Shown: piece after piece, positions 46,281-56,900 of the stretch
Position numbering within the stretch: position 1 is the first letter of the stretch
Layout of the letters: every line of letters starts with the position of its first letter
From: Triplophysa rosa
Lineage: Eukaryota; Chordata; Actinopteri; Cypriniformes; Nemacheilidae
NCBI RefSeq assembly: GCF_024868665.1
Contig: NC_079890.1
Coordinates: forward strand, 525,712-589,711
Reading direction: 5' to 3'
Length of the DNA stretch: 64,000 nucleotides
Position numbers and translations under genes: made by a program
Notes under the pieces: generated by a model
Told to the model about the DNA's origin: nothing
The model's database searches: none
Seen by the model: only the letters and a program-made list of their open reading frames with translations

Positions 46281-47600
46281 TCCTCTGCGGGGGTCTGCGT
46301 CTTGGGTGGCCATCGTCTGGGAGGGCCCTGGAACCGGAGGAGCCGCAGCAGGGGGGTGGGGCTGCACTCAGGACCATGACGACCGATAGGTGGTCACGTC
46401 GCGGCAGGATCTGTTTGATCACCTCAGTTTGCTTCTGCACCATGGAGAACTGTTGTGACACGTCCACCACGGTGTCACTAAACAGCCCGGCTTTTTTGAG
46501 CCGATTGAGCCACAGATGCCTCTCTTGGACCACGAGTGTGGACATTGACTGACCCAAGGCATGTGCTGTAGCCTTGGTCACCCGGAGCGCGAGGTCAGTG
46601 GTCGTGCATAACTCGCTCATGCGAGTTGGGTCGGCCTTCCCATCGTCCAGGTCCTTCAGGGCTTTAGCCTGAAAGACCTGAAGGACCGCCATAGCGTGGA
46701 GGGCGGAAACGGCCTGTCCTGCAGCATTGTAAGCCTTTGACACGAGTGTCGAAGAAAGCTTACAAGCTTTGGACGGAAGTCTAGGTCGACCCCTCCAGGT
46801 GGCAGCTGTCTGCGGGCACAGGTGCACCGTGACTGCACGCTCCACCTGGGGGATGTCGACACAGCCTTTGGTCGCCCCACCATCCAGGGAAGTAACAGCC
46901 CCCGAGCCCGCTAGCCTGGAACGCACCGAGAACGGTGCATTCCAGGACTTAGTGAGCTCCTCATGCATGTCCGGGAAAAATGGCACCAGGGCAGTGCGTG
47001 GCTTTTGACCAAACTTCGACCCCAAAAACCATGAATCCAGCCGCGAGCGGTTGCCCGGGCAAGCATGGCTGACATCTCAGCGTCGGCCTCGTCTTGAGCT
47101 TGACTGCCCAGGGGAGAGGTCTTGTGCATGTGATGCAAGGAGATAGCTGTCCGATGCTATGACAGAGAGTTTGTCCTCATATCTCTGTGGAGTCTGCCTA
47201 CTATGGGATGGTCTACCGCCGCCCATCGGGGACGAGCCAGGTGAGTGTGCTGGGGTATGGGTGGTCCGCGAAGCCGAAGCTGATGGAGCGACATCCATAG
47301 GAACCCCCAAATCACCCCCGCTGCTCGCCGAAGCAGTCGACCTCGCCAAAGCGGCAGTTGAACTCGCTTGGGAAGCAGACAGGGTGGCGGCAGCGTTCAC
47401 AAAGAACGTAGCCAGCCGTGACCGTAACACCTTAATCACCATGTTCTCACAGACAGAACATGCCGGATTGACAAACCCTGCCTCAGCATGCTTGACCCCC
47501 AAGCATGTGACGCAGGTGTCATGCCCGTCTGACTCAGGGATGAGTCTGTCACTACCAAGGACACAGCTGAGACATGTGAGACATGCGTGCAACTGTGAGA
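46280..47600 (-). pseudogene. DIRS Gag-like ORF1, frameshifted (DIRS-C)
   Basis: The N-terminal part (frame ending at 47077) carries the Cys/His cluster GHDTCVTCLGVKHAEAGF...CSVC, a Ser/Ala-rich linker and SLLASHAQDLSP-like acidic sequence. After shifts and a small deletion near 47020-47080 the second part reads VPFFPDMHEEL, QVERAVTVHLCPQ, AGQAVSALHAMAVLQ and QERHLWLN, then a deletion of the MSDAEK-type segment and QQFSMVQKQTE. The cluster residues are intact here. Coordinates of the outer edges are approximate. Confidence 0.75.
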
Positions 47601-47949
47601 AATTTGCTCTTTTCGGTCTGTAGCTCGCTGCCGAGACGCCCAGGGGAAGTCCGCTCTCAGGAGGGAGAAGTCCGCTGCTCTGCATCGTAAATCCAGCAGT
47701 ATCGTGAAGAGTCTCGAAGAGATAATGCTTGACAATCATATGCCACGCAGGTTCCGAAGAACAAAGGATGAATGAATGTCCGCCGCCATCTTCCTTTTAT
47801 ACCCGTTTGCACGGGGCAGGGACTGGCGTCCGTATGCCATTCGCCAAGCCCATTGGCGTTTTAAAATTCCTCTCGGAGATGATAGGTTCTCAAGATCAAA
47901 CCACAGTCTGTCTCTCAACACAACGTCGAGAGATCGACTGAAGGGGAAC

Positions 47950-49134
47950 CTTTTTTTTTAAGAGTGTACACAGGTAACGCCTGCCCGCTAGAGACAACAT
48001 AGTTTTCAATCCATTGAAATGGCATGACATATAATGTAAAAAGCTGCTCTAAGATCCAGACATTCAGTCACCATCAGATATTTGTTTTTCACTTTGAGAA
48101 GTTCTGTCTCTGTGCTGTAGTTTGGCCTAAATTCTGATTCACGAGTTCGCCTATGCAGATAATAACAATAGAGCAAGGGTAGAAAATGGTATGTGTATTT
48201 GGCATGCTGTCCTGGGAGCGGGCTCCGAGCTCGCCGGTTCCTACCGAACCCGGAGCACTCCCCCCGATCGGGGCGAGTGCACTGAGCTTGGAACTGGCCT
48301 GAACCCAGAGCACACCCCCCGTGTTCCTGCGGGTGAAGCAGGCTCGAGGAGATGAACCGGGGTGGTGGAGGGATGCTGCAAGCTCTAGCGAGAACGCAGG
48401 TAAGACAGCTTGTCTATTTATAGGAGAGCTCACTTTAGCTGATAGGGTAGATGCTGTGATTGCTGATTGCGGATCAGCCGAGGTGATTATCTGCTCCTGT
48501 TCCTCCCGAACTTTGTTAATTAAACATCATTTAAGTGTTTATTGATGCTTTTTGGTGGATACATACATAGTATGCATACATTTTGGTGGAAACTACTACG
48601 GAATTCTCAAAGAAAAATCATTTCTAACAGATTTATTCGCAAGTAAATTATTTTCAATGTCAAGTTGACTCAAACTACCGCGATAAGCCTGTGTTATTAG
48701 TTTTGACGCGCCGCTTTGACAAGAGCCGCTGCAGTAAAGTGTGAGTCTAACAGAAAGTAAAACGAGACAGACTTACTTAAAACACACCCTATAATCAACA
48801 CCTTATAACACACCTGTCCCGTTTATAATCTGGTCTCTAGATATTTGTTTGTTATATATAGCTGTTCTCCTGATGTTTATGCATATACTGTATTTATACT
48901 TACCTTTTGTGTTAGATATTCTTTAGACATTGTCTGTCTTTAATATAGGTTTGTAGCAAGTCCCCACAAAGCTAATAAATCCTCCATAAGAATCATTTAC
49001 AGAGCCCTGTTTACCATGCACTATATTGTGCATACTTCTGATCATTTTGTGCATATATTGTACTTTTTGGGCTCTGTTATACACCCCACTTATAAGAAGT
49101 ATTCATAGGAATGATATTACCATAGATGTGTTAA
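47950..49134. other. No gene seen; GC-rich repeat-like patch
   Basis: The segment 48185-48415 is GC-rich with self-similar CCCGGAGCACTCCCCCCG/CAGAGCACACCCCCCG blocks and may be an old repeat. The rest is AT-rich. Confidence 0.4.
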
Positions 49135-49139
49135 TAATC

Positions 49140-49353
49140 AGACCAAAAGGTGAATGAATGAGCACGCCGGCTTCCCTCTTATACCCGGACATCCGGGGAG
49201 GAGCCCGGCATGCAAATTTCATTCGCCAATTTTCATTGGCCTTTTCAATATACTCAGAAGATGATAGGTTCTCAAGACAACCCCATTCTGTCGGTTCGAC
49301 ACAACGTCTCGTTCCCTCCATCAGGGAACCGAGGTTACATCCGTAACCGAGAC
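49140..49353 (-). repeat. Right inverted terminal repeat of DIRS-E
   Basis: From about 49140 to the ACACAACGTC near 49305 it equals, by eye without mismatch, the reverse complement of the DIRS-E left repeat (25414 onward). The right-only extension then ends CGTAACCGAGAC. Confidence 0.85.
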
Positions 49354-49618
49354 GTTCCCTGATGGAGGGAACGAGACGTTATGTCCTTCTTACCACAACG
49401 CTTCGCCGTCCACTGCAGCAACTGGGAACGCCTCTCAGGTTCCTCAGCCCAAAGGTGAATGAATGGGCACGCCATCTTCCTTTTTATACCCGTATGTATG
49501 GGGCGGAGACTGGCATGCCAAGCCATTCGCCAACTTCATTGGCCTTTAAAAAGTACAAGTTCGACACAACATCTCGTTCCCTCCATCAGGGAACTGAGGT
49601 TACATATGTAACCAAGAC
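49354..49618 (-). repeat. DIRS-A internal complementary region remainder and right repeat
   Basis: 49354-49388 completes the DIRS-A internal complementary region. 49448-49618 is its right repeat, sharing TTTTTATACCCGTATGTA and GGCCTTTAAAAAGTACAA with the DIRS-A left side at 23890-23960. About 70 bp are deleted after AAGTACAA. Confidence 0.78.
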
Positions 49619-50018
49619 ATCTTCCAGTACAAATGTCAAAAATTTCTTGAATCGTGATGCATTTTCTTGATGAGCAAAATGACCTAAGAAAATAAGTCTA
49701 GTTTTTAGACAAAAAATATGAAATTTCAGTGAATTTGTGCTTAAAACAAGCAAAATAATCTGCCAATGAGGTAAGAAAAATAATCTTGAATTGAGTGACT
49801 AAGAAAAGGGTCAACCTTAATTCAAGATATTTTTTCTTACCCCATTGGCAGATTATTTTGCTTGTTTTAAGCACAAATTCACTGAAATTTCATATATTTT
49901 GTCTAAAAACAAGACTTATTTTCTTAGGTCAAGAAAATGCATCTTGATTCAAGAATCTTTAGCCATTTGTGCTGGAAAACAAGACAAAAATACAAGTAAG
50001 AAAGTCATTTCTGCAGTG
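49619..50018 (+). mobile_element. Hairpin MITE, right part
   Basis: Arms around 49630-49790 and 49815-50018 are long inverted repeats (for example AATCTGCCAATGAGGTAAGA against TCTTACCCCATTGGCAGATT). The terminal CATTTCTGCAGTG is followed by TA. With 23194-23232 prepended it becomes a full hairpin with TA at both ends, like Tc1/mariner-type MITEs. Confidence 0.82.
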
Positions 50019-50060
50019 TATATAAAAATGGTTCCTCTCATGAAGCATAGTTTTGAGTAT

Positions 50061-50261
50061 ACAACCCCAATTCCGGAAAGGTTGGGACGTTTTTTAAATT
50101 TGAATAAAGTTTTGTGCATAAAATTGCAAAGGTTTCTCAGTTTAAACATTTGTAATGTTCTCTATGTTCTATGGTGAATAAAATATTGGCTCATGTGATT
50201 TGAAAGTCATTGTATTCAAATAAAAAAAAAAACGTCCCAACATTTCCAGAATTTGTGTTGT
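50061..50261. mobile_element. Short MITE with ACAACCCCAATTCC tips
   Basis: 201 bp with ~31-bp inverted tips (ACAACCCCAATTCCGG... and ...CCAGAATTTGTGTTGT), both containing AACGTCCCAAC/GTTGGGACGTT. It matches a MITE type common in fish. T on each side is compatible with a TA target. No ORF. Confidence 0.75.
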
Positions 50262-50909
50262 TCTTCGTGTATAAGATGCTAGTACTAGTTCACTTTGTGA
50301 GAATTCATGAACGCAAATGTACAGATGTTTGATGCTCATTTGTTTAACAGTTGCAGTGATTTTAATCTCAGTGAGCAATAATAAATCATTCCGTCATGAA
50401 CTTCAGAACCTCCAGAGATCATCAGAGAGAAGATCATCTGATCACATCTGATTCAGTCAGACTTTCTCTCTCTCTCTCTCTCTTCAGTATCTATTCTCTC
50501 TCTGCTGGACTCACAACATGATGAAGGGTGGACACAGATTTCCCCGGCGAGCCTCCGGGCATCTCTCTCTCTCTCTTAAACTCATGATACTGAGAGAATG
50601 ACTGATCATGATTGGATTAAGCCTCATTATCTGACAACCTATCAGAAACAACAGCAACCTGATACACTCACATCCGTGCTGGAAACGACTTCATCTGTTC
50701 TATATAACTGATGGATGCATGAGAGAGACACTCAGAGATTCAGAGAAAAACAAACGTGAATGAATCATAAAGTTAAAGTCAATCTACGGCAAGTCCTCAC
50801 AAACATCCTAAACAAACGTGTGCGTGTGTGCGTGTGTGATGCACGGGCGTCTGCTTTTGTTTACAAGCAGAATTTGCGAGCAATCTCCAGTTTCACAGCA
50901 TGATCCACG

Positions 50910-50910
<1 letters not shown>
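50262..50910. other. No gene seen
   Basis: Mixed sequence with short CT tracts near 50465-50482 and 50562-50575. Confidence 0.5.

Positions 50911-51002
<92 letters not shown>
50911..51002. repeat. (CA)n microsatellite
   Basis: CA dinucleotides preceded by a CACGCGCG patch. Confidence 0.95.
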
Positions 51003-51006
<4 letters not shown>

Positions 51007-52402
51007 GAAAAGACAGAGAACAGATGGTCCAGGTTGTTATGTAGGCACTGAAAGTATTCTGCTCTCAGCTCTTGGGTGTTTGTCATGACAGAAAGACATT
51101 TTTTATTGTTTTCAAGACATTTTGTTCATTAAATGCATATAAATGTAGCTTGAAACATCAGCAGACTTGGTGACATTTGTAAATTTGCACTCCGTCTAGT
51201 TGACTAACATCATCTAACAGTGATACTGCACACGTCACGCATCACTGAACATTTCTGTCATTTTATTATTCAAATGTTCAGAGCAATGACAAAACTTTAA
51301 ACTCATTTCACAAACGATATCTGAAGCAGCAAAACTAAAGGATGATGGCAGGGTAACACGTTTCCAAGAAAAGTTTTAGCATCAAGATATAACGTATTAA
51401 AGAAAAATCATGACACAGGACATAAACGTGTTAAAAGTTAAAGAAACAGAGACGGATCACGTGTCCTGTCTGATCAGATATCGTCCTATATCGCCTGTAA
51501 AGAACATAAAAGTACAGACAATACACACACACTCACAGTATTTATTTGACACTTATATCCAGATGAAATCATCATGTGTATCATGTTGTGTCCGTATCTG
51601 TAGACATTCAAGTCCCTCCATGAATACTGAAAAAAATCTCCCACTTGCCTCCCTGCCAGCTGTTGCCATGGAAACGGTCCCATTGGTTGGCATGGTGCGC
51701 TCTCGGGAGTGCCAAGTAACTGACATCCCATAGTTGACAGGGGAGACAGCCAGATCACCTTATGTGTTAATGATATCATTTTAACATAAAAAAGTCATGT
51801 TTATATTCTCGCTCATCTGAGCAGACGTGTGCAGAGGTCATGTGACCTTCTTGAATCTCAATGTCACCAGCTTGAGAGAGTAAATATCATGTATTACTAA
51901 CACATGAAACCAGTAGGAGCTCCTCAACATCAATGAGATTAAACTGAGAGCAATGGAAATGTTTGCTCAAGACTCATCTGTGTCTCACAAATTTCTCCTG
52001 AGAAATGTCACAAAAATGTCTCCAGAGTTTCAGAAGACATGTCAACAATGTGTCAAACTGAGCTCAGATTTGTCAAGTCTGTAATTAAAAAAGTCAATAT
52101 AATTGAAGATCTCAATAGCAACTCAAACATTTCTCATCAAATTAACTCAAATCCAGATGATTTGACCTCGATAAAACCTACATTCATTTACACCTCCAGA
52201 CTCTTCGCTCCTCTTTTGATTCTCTTTTGATTTCTCATAAAAGCAATTTGAGACTTAAATGAAACACAACAGAGAACTCCATCAAATCTCCTCCGGGCAG
52301 AAGCTTAAGAACAAACCCAGAGAGAAAACAAAGCAGGCAAACAACCAGAAAACCTCAGCAGCTTAGACTAAATCTCACACTAATGCCATTTATTCCAACA
52401 GA
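51003..52402. other. No gene seen
   Basis: AT-rich with short open frames only. Nothing recognisable. Confidence 0.5.
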
Positions 52403-52438
52403 ATGTGTGTGTGTGCGTGTGTGTGTGTGTGTGTGTGT
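52403..52438. repeat. (GT)n microsatellite
   Basis: Immediately precedes a GGGGAC element. Confidence 0.9.
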
Positions 52439-52704
52439 TCATGTTTGTATATCCCGGTGGGGACCTAAACCTGAATGCACACCAACACATGGGGACTCGT
52501 GTCACCGTGGGGACCAAAATTGAGGTCCTCATGGGCAAAAAAGCTAATAAATTGTACAGAACAATATTTTTTACAAATCTAAAAATGCAAAAAGTGTTCT
52601 ATGATCTTTAGGTTTAGGGGTTGGGTTAGGGATAGGGGATAGAATATACAGTTTGTACAGTATAAAAAACATTACGCCTATGGACTGTCCCCACGGAGAT
52701 AGTA
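52439..52704 (+). mobile_element. GGGGAC element, subfamily 1, full copy
   Basis: Close match to the 16407 copy over its full length, including both tips (TATCCCGGTGGGGACC and GTCCCCACGGAGATAG). GT repeats occur on both sides. Confidence 0.68.
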
Positions 52705-52779
52705 AACGAGTTATGTGTGCGTGTGTGTGCGCGCGTGTGTGTGTGTGTGTGTGTTTGTGCATGTGTGTGTGAGATAATT

Positions 52780-53035
52780 GAAAGTGAAGTGAAATGACCT
52801 ATTAGTCAGATATGGTGACCCATACCCGAAATGTGACCTCTGCTTTTAACCCATCCAGAGAGTAGTGAACACACGCACAGCAAGTGGTGACCACACGTAC
52901 ACCCGGAGCAGTGGCCAGCTGTCACTGGAGCAAGTAGGGGTCAGGTGCCTTGCTCAAGGGCACCTCAGTCGTTACCCGCCGGCCCTGAGGATCCAACCGG
53001 CAACCTTCTGATCACGAGTCCGATTCTCTACGCTG
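52780..53035 (-). mobile_element. tRNA-derived SINE-like element
   Basis: The minus strand begins with a degenerate tRNA-like head (AGAATCGGACTCGTGATCAG, GGTTGCCGGTTGGATCC as B-box-like). The body has GAGGTGCCCTTGAGCAAGGC and CACTGCTCCGGGTGT, and the tail GTATGGGTCACCAT...TCACTTTCAATT. These blocks are characteristic of a SINE widespread in ray-finned fish. Family name not assigned. Confidence 0.65.
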
Positions 53036-54145
53036 ATGTTATGAATGTCGATCTCTTTATGAACTCTTCTCTGCTGTGACCTTTGACCTCGTCTTTGACA
53101 CAATCACTCAAACCTCCACAACCATTCTCTGCACACCTCACACACACATCCTAAACAACAGTCTTTGTCCTGTTGTCATCATTAAACATGATACACTGAC
53201 AGAACACATCTGTGCGAGCGTGCTAGGGGTTATTATAAAGTTTGTAGTACTGTCTAGAATCGTACGGTTGAGCGTTTGACGTCAAAACTGCAGGCCAGTA
53301 TTTAAAAGACACTTTTTGACATTTCAGAGAATTTTGAGATTGACATTTTACATCTCTTACGTCTACAACAGATCCTCACTTCAACAGCTCTTCTTCACAT
53401 ACAACAATAATCCTGATGTGCGAAAGACTTCAAGACAAAGTGTTTGCACATGTAAAACTATTAAAACAGATCATCAAATAAATCAAATAAATATGGCCAC
53501 ATTATTCTTTTTAAAAAGAACTACAACTAAATGAAAACGAGAAGCATTGTGTTCATCTCAAAGGCAGCCGTTTGGTCGGTCCATGAAACTCTTCAGGTGT
53601 TATTTTACAGGTGACGTGAATCACTGATCTGAGATCAGTTTGTAAAATTTCACACGGCATGAACGTGATGAAACTGCTTCATGATGGTTATTTTCTGATA
53701 GGACGCAGGTGCACATGTGCTACTGAGTCTGCAAAACACTGCATGAATTATTAAACTCGTTCAGAAATCTCTTAAAGACACAGCACTCATTTCACAGCGG
53801 AGGACAGATCAATCCAGCTGAAGTTGTAGATTCAACCCTAATGAAACACATGTTGACCAGCTGCTAATAACAGAGTTGACTTGAGGACTACAGGCAGGCA
53901 GATGTTGGTCAAATCTAAACTCTTCTTCAGGAGCGGCGGGACTGATGTTTCCAATCAGTAGAACAATAAAACACTTATTATACTGACAACATGAGTTTGA
54001 CCGGTGTGAGGGTTTATATTTCACCAGCCGATAATTGCCCAATCATTTCTGAATTATAGTCAATTAAATTACAGCTGTTCATAATGAACATAAATGATGA
54101 CAGTAAACACCTGTCACACGCCACACACTATAAACACAATCACAT
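53036..54145. other. No gene seen
   Basis: AT-rich. No supported gene. Confidence 0.5.
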
Positions 54146-54241
54146 CACACACACGCACGCACGCACACACGCACGCTCGCACACACACACACACACACGC
54201 ACACACGCACGCACGCACACACACACACACGCACGCACACA

Positions 54242-54273
<32 letters not shown>

Positions 54274-54308
54274 CGCACACACACACACACACGCACACAC
54301 ACACACAC
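54146..54308. repeat. (CA)n/(CGCA)n microsatellite
   Basis: Alternating CACA and CGCA blocks, a compound repeat with potential for left-handed (Z) DNA. Confidence 0.93.
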
Positions 54309-54413
54309 GTGTTCTGAGATTTCCAAAACGCACACATTACAATCTAAACACAAACTAACCATTAATACTTTTCTCAGTCAGAGAAACATGAGATACATGC
54401 ACTTTACTTTTTA

Positions 54414-55634
54414 GGTAACACTTTACTTGAAGGGGTGTTCATAATCATGACATTAAGCAATACATCATAACCTGTCAGTGTCTTTGTCATGACAACTTGA
54501 CATTACCAAGACAACATGAAATGTCATAAATCTGTCATAAACATGTTCATTTGTACCACTGTAGTTGAGGTCAAGAAAAGTCTTCATGACACTGTTATAA
54601 AACTATTTGACAGAGTATTAACACTTAATGACATTTTAATGCAACATCCTCCATCCCATATGACATACGTATGTCGTTTGTCCCTTCCTCAAATACGACA
54701 AAAATTGACAAACAAGACTATCGCCTACCGTCATTAAAAATGTACATTTTAGGGTATTATTTTGCAATAATAGCAGGTGTTGTGTTTTTTTTTTTCATTT
54801 CAAAATGTCGTGATAACTGTATTTACATTACACATACACAGATATTCAGGACTTTTGAGCAAGTAACACAACGCATTTATTTATTAAATAACAGAAAACG
54901 CATGATACAGATACAAAACAGTTAAACATTTTAAAACGTACAAATATTCCAAGTGTACCGAGGTGAAACGATTGATTTATATGAGGGACAGACGCGAAAG
55001 CCATCACCATCTGCTGTCTTCCGGTTTCTGCTGCTGCGTTTCCAGATTTTCAGTGTGAAATGCTATTGGCTCTCGTTACCGATGACGTAATTCTAATGTT
55101 CCGGCTTGTTTACAGATGTGTTGTTGATGTCCGTAAAATAATAATAATAAAAAAAGATGCGTTGATGTCCGTTCCCGGAGTTCCTCAAACTAAGTTATTG
55201 TATGGCTTCAGTTCAGAAGGTTTGCAAAGCCACTTGTTCGTAATACGTTTATACTGTTTTGTTCATTTTATGGAATAAATACATGTGACTGTAATTTTAC
55301 TTGTGTGTTGTGTTTAATGGTTGACAAGGTTTCGGGTAAGGGGTGGGATAGGAGATAGGCGCTCATAAAATATCTTTGACATTGGTAATGTCAAGTTGTC
55401 ATGAGAAAGACACTGACAGGTTATGATGTATTGCTTTATGTCAAGTTGTCATAACAAAGACAACTCAAAAAATGTCATCATTGCATTAAAAATGACATAA
55501 ATCAGCGAATGAAACTTAATGACAGTTGTCATAAACATGCATAAAATCTTCTTCATATTCATGACATGTGTCATGTCATGATTATGAAGGTGTCATGTCA
55601 GTCTTATGAATACCCCTTCAAGTAAAGTGTTACC
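54414..55634. mobile_element. hAT-like non-autonomous DNA transposon
   Basis: 1221 bp. The tips GGTAACACTTTACTTGAAGG and CCTTCAAGTAAAGTGTTACC are inverted repeats. Homology of the arms extends over 200 bp (for example CCTGTCAGTGTCTTTGTCAT against its complement near 55400). A perfect 8-bp target duplication, ACTTTTTA, flanks it (54406-54413 and 55635-55642), which fits the hAT superfamily. The ~700-bp interior shows no transposase. Confidence 0.82.
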
Positions 55635-55829
55635 ACTTTTTATTTCATATTTTATTTAGAAAAGAAGGACAGATTTTCCTGTTTCTTTACATTCAGATGC
55701 GTTGCTGGTAGGCAGACATGCTCAGTGAATAAAAGCCCGTTTTCTTCAGCACAAACTTTCTCGAAGTCTCAACAGCCTAGAGCAGCGACAGTCGGAAGCA
55801 CACTCTGTAAACTATTTAAAACTGATGTT

Positions 55830-56384
55830 TGTCATGAAACAGGTGGAAGAACCCAATTGCAGGCAGGTGCGGTTGAAGGGGTTAACACATGACTTTATTA
55901 TAAACAAAAAAACACAAAACAAAGACCTACGATGGGGTATAACATTAAAGACAGGAATAACACGGAAGTAGACTGCTATCAATAAACTGACATAACACTA
56001 GAAAAGAACTAAACTAAACACTTACTGGACTGGACAATATCTCGACAGCGGGAGCACGAGCAAGAAAACTGTAACACTGGTAAGGACACGGGAAGACAAG
56101 GCATACAATCACACACATTGACCGAACACAGGACAATGAAACATGAGGACTATTTAAAGGGAAGACAAACGAAGGGTAATCAACGAGGGCAGGTGGGAAA
56201 CATTAGACACGGCAGGGAAGCAATACATGAAACGAGAGGGGCGGGGCCAATGACAAGACACGAGAAAGCACATGAGATGTAAAAACGTAAACAACCCATG
56301 GCTTTCTCACATAAAACCTAAGGACTCTGTCCCGATCCTGCCACACGACTAGAAATTCATGAACAAGATGGCAGGACCGTGACA
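55830..56384 (-). mobile_element. Solo LTR of a Gypsy-type element (copy 2)
   Basis: 555 bp, related to the LTR at 23303 across its length (shared AGAACCCAATTGCAGGCAG and GACACGAGAAAG blocks). TG...CA ends, with the 5-bp target duplication ATGTT at 55825-55829 and 56385-56389. No internal region remains. Confidence 0.85.
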
Positions 56385-56693
56385 ATGTTTGCCAACATTT
56401 TCTTTCCAATACATCTGCAGTTATTCATCAAATGATACACTGGTATCATACAAGTAGGGTTGTATATCGTTTTTTCACGATATATCAGCACAATAACACC
56501 GTGAACATTTGCTTAGCTGTGGAAGTAATAAACGGAGGTTCCCCTTTAGTCAGTCTCTCGACATTGTGTTGAGAGACAGACTGGGGTTTGATCTTGAGAA
56601 CCTATCATCTCCGAGAGGAATTTTAAAACACTAATGGGCTTGGCGAATGGCACACAGATGCCAGTCCCCACCCCGTGCATACGGGTATAAAAG

Positions 56694-56700
56694 GGAGATG
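56694..56700 (+). promoter_or_regulatory. TATA box in DIRS-D left repeat
   Basis: GGGTATAAAAGGGAG, the same core as in DIRS-B. The octamer seen in DIRS-B and DIRS-E is absent here. Confidence 0.45.
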
Positions 56701-56900
56701 GCGGCGACCATTCACTCATCCTTTGTTCTTCAAAACCTTTATGTCAAGCGCTTTAATCTCTTCGAGATCTTCTAGACTCTTCCAGACTGCTGGATTTACG
56801 ATGCAGAGCAGCAGACTTCTCCCTCCTGACAGCGGACCTCCCAAGGGCATCTCGGCAGCGAGCTACAGACCTAAAAGAGCAAATTTCTCACAGTTGCGAG

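Larger units (their letters stand above)
45790..47949 (-). mobile_element. DIRS-C: antisense DIRS fragment lacking RT and its 3' part
   Basis: Its left tip is at 47949 (GTTCCCCTTCAG on the minus strand), with an ITR of the same subfamily as DIRS-D. Gag follows, then RNase H directly; the whole RT is deleted at about 46280. It stops at about 45790 in the Dam-like region (DLF), so the recombinase, internal complementary region and right repeat are missing. Confidence 0.82.
25414..49353 (+). mobile_element. DIRS-E: DIRS ends enclosing 23 kb of other sequence
   Basis: The left end (25414-25730) starts GTTCCCTTTC and the right end (about 49140-49353) finishes GTAACCGAGAC. Over the shared ~170 bp the two ITRs are identical by eye. 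The element sits without target duplication in the internal complementary region of DIRS-A. DIRS-E's own coding region is absent: after a 100-N gap the contents are Gypsy, L2, DIRS-B and DIRS-C sequences, with an abrupt junction at about 49135. This is either a composite unit or the product of a mis-join at the gap or at 49135. Confidence 0.6.
23233..49618 (+). mobile_element. DIRS-A: internally deleted DIRS element carrying nested insertions
   Basis: The left tip starts GTTCCCTTTC at 23233 and the right tip ends CCAAGAC at 49618. Subfamily-specific ITR landmarks match between the two sides, for example GGCCTTTAAAAAGTACAA and the ATACCCGTATGTA tract. DIRS-A sequence itself is 23233-23302, 23880-25413 and 49354-49618. 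The intervening parts are a solo LTR (23303-23874 plus duplicated CTATC) and DIRS-E (25414-49353). The coding body retains only the N-terminal Gag, slivers of RNase H/Dam-like sequence and the recombinase C-terminus, so it was a non-autonomous deletion derivative. The join of the two sides depends on the assembly being right. Confidence 0.72.
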
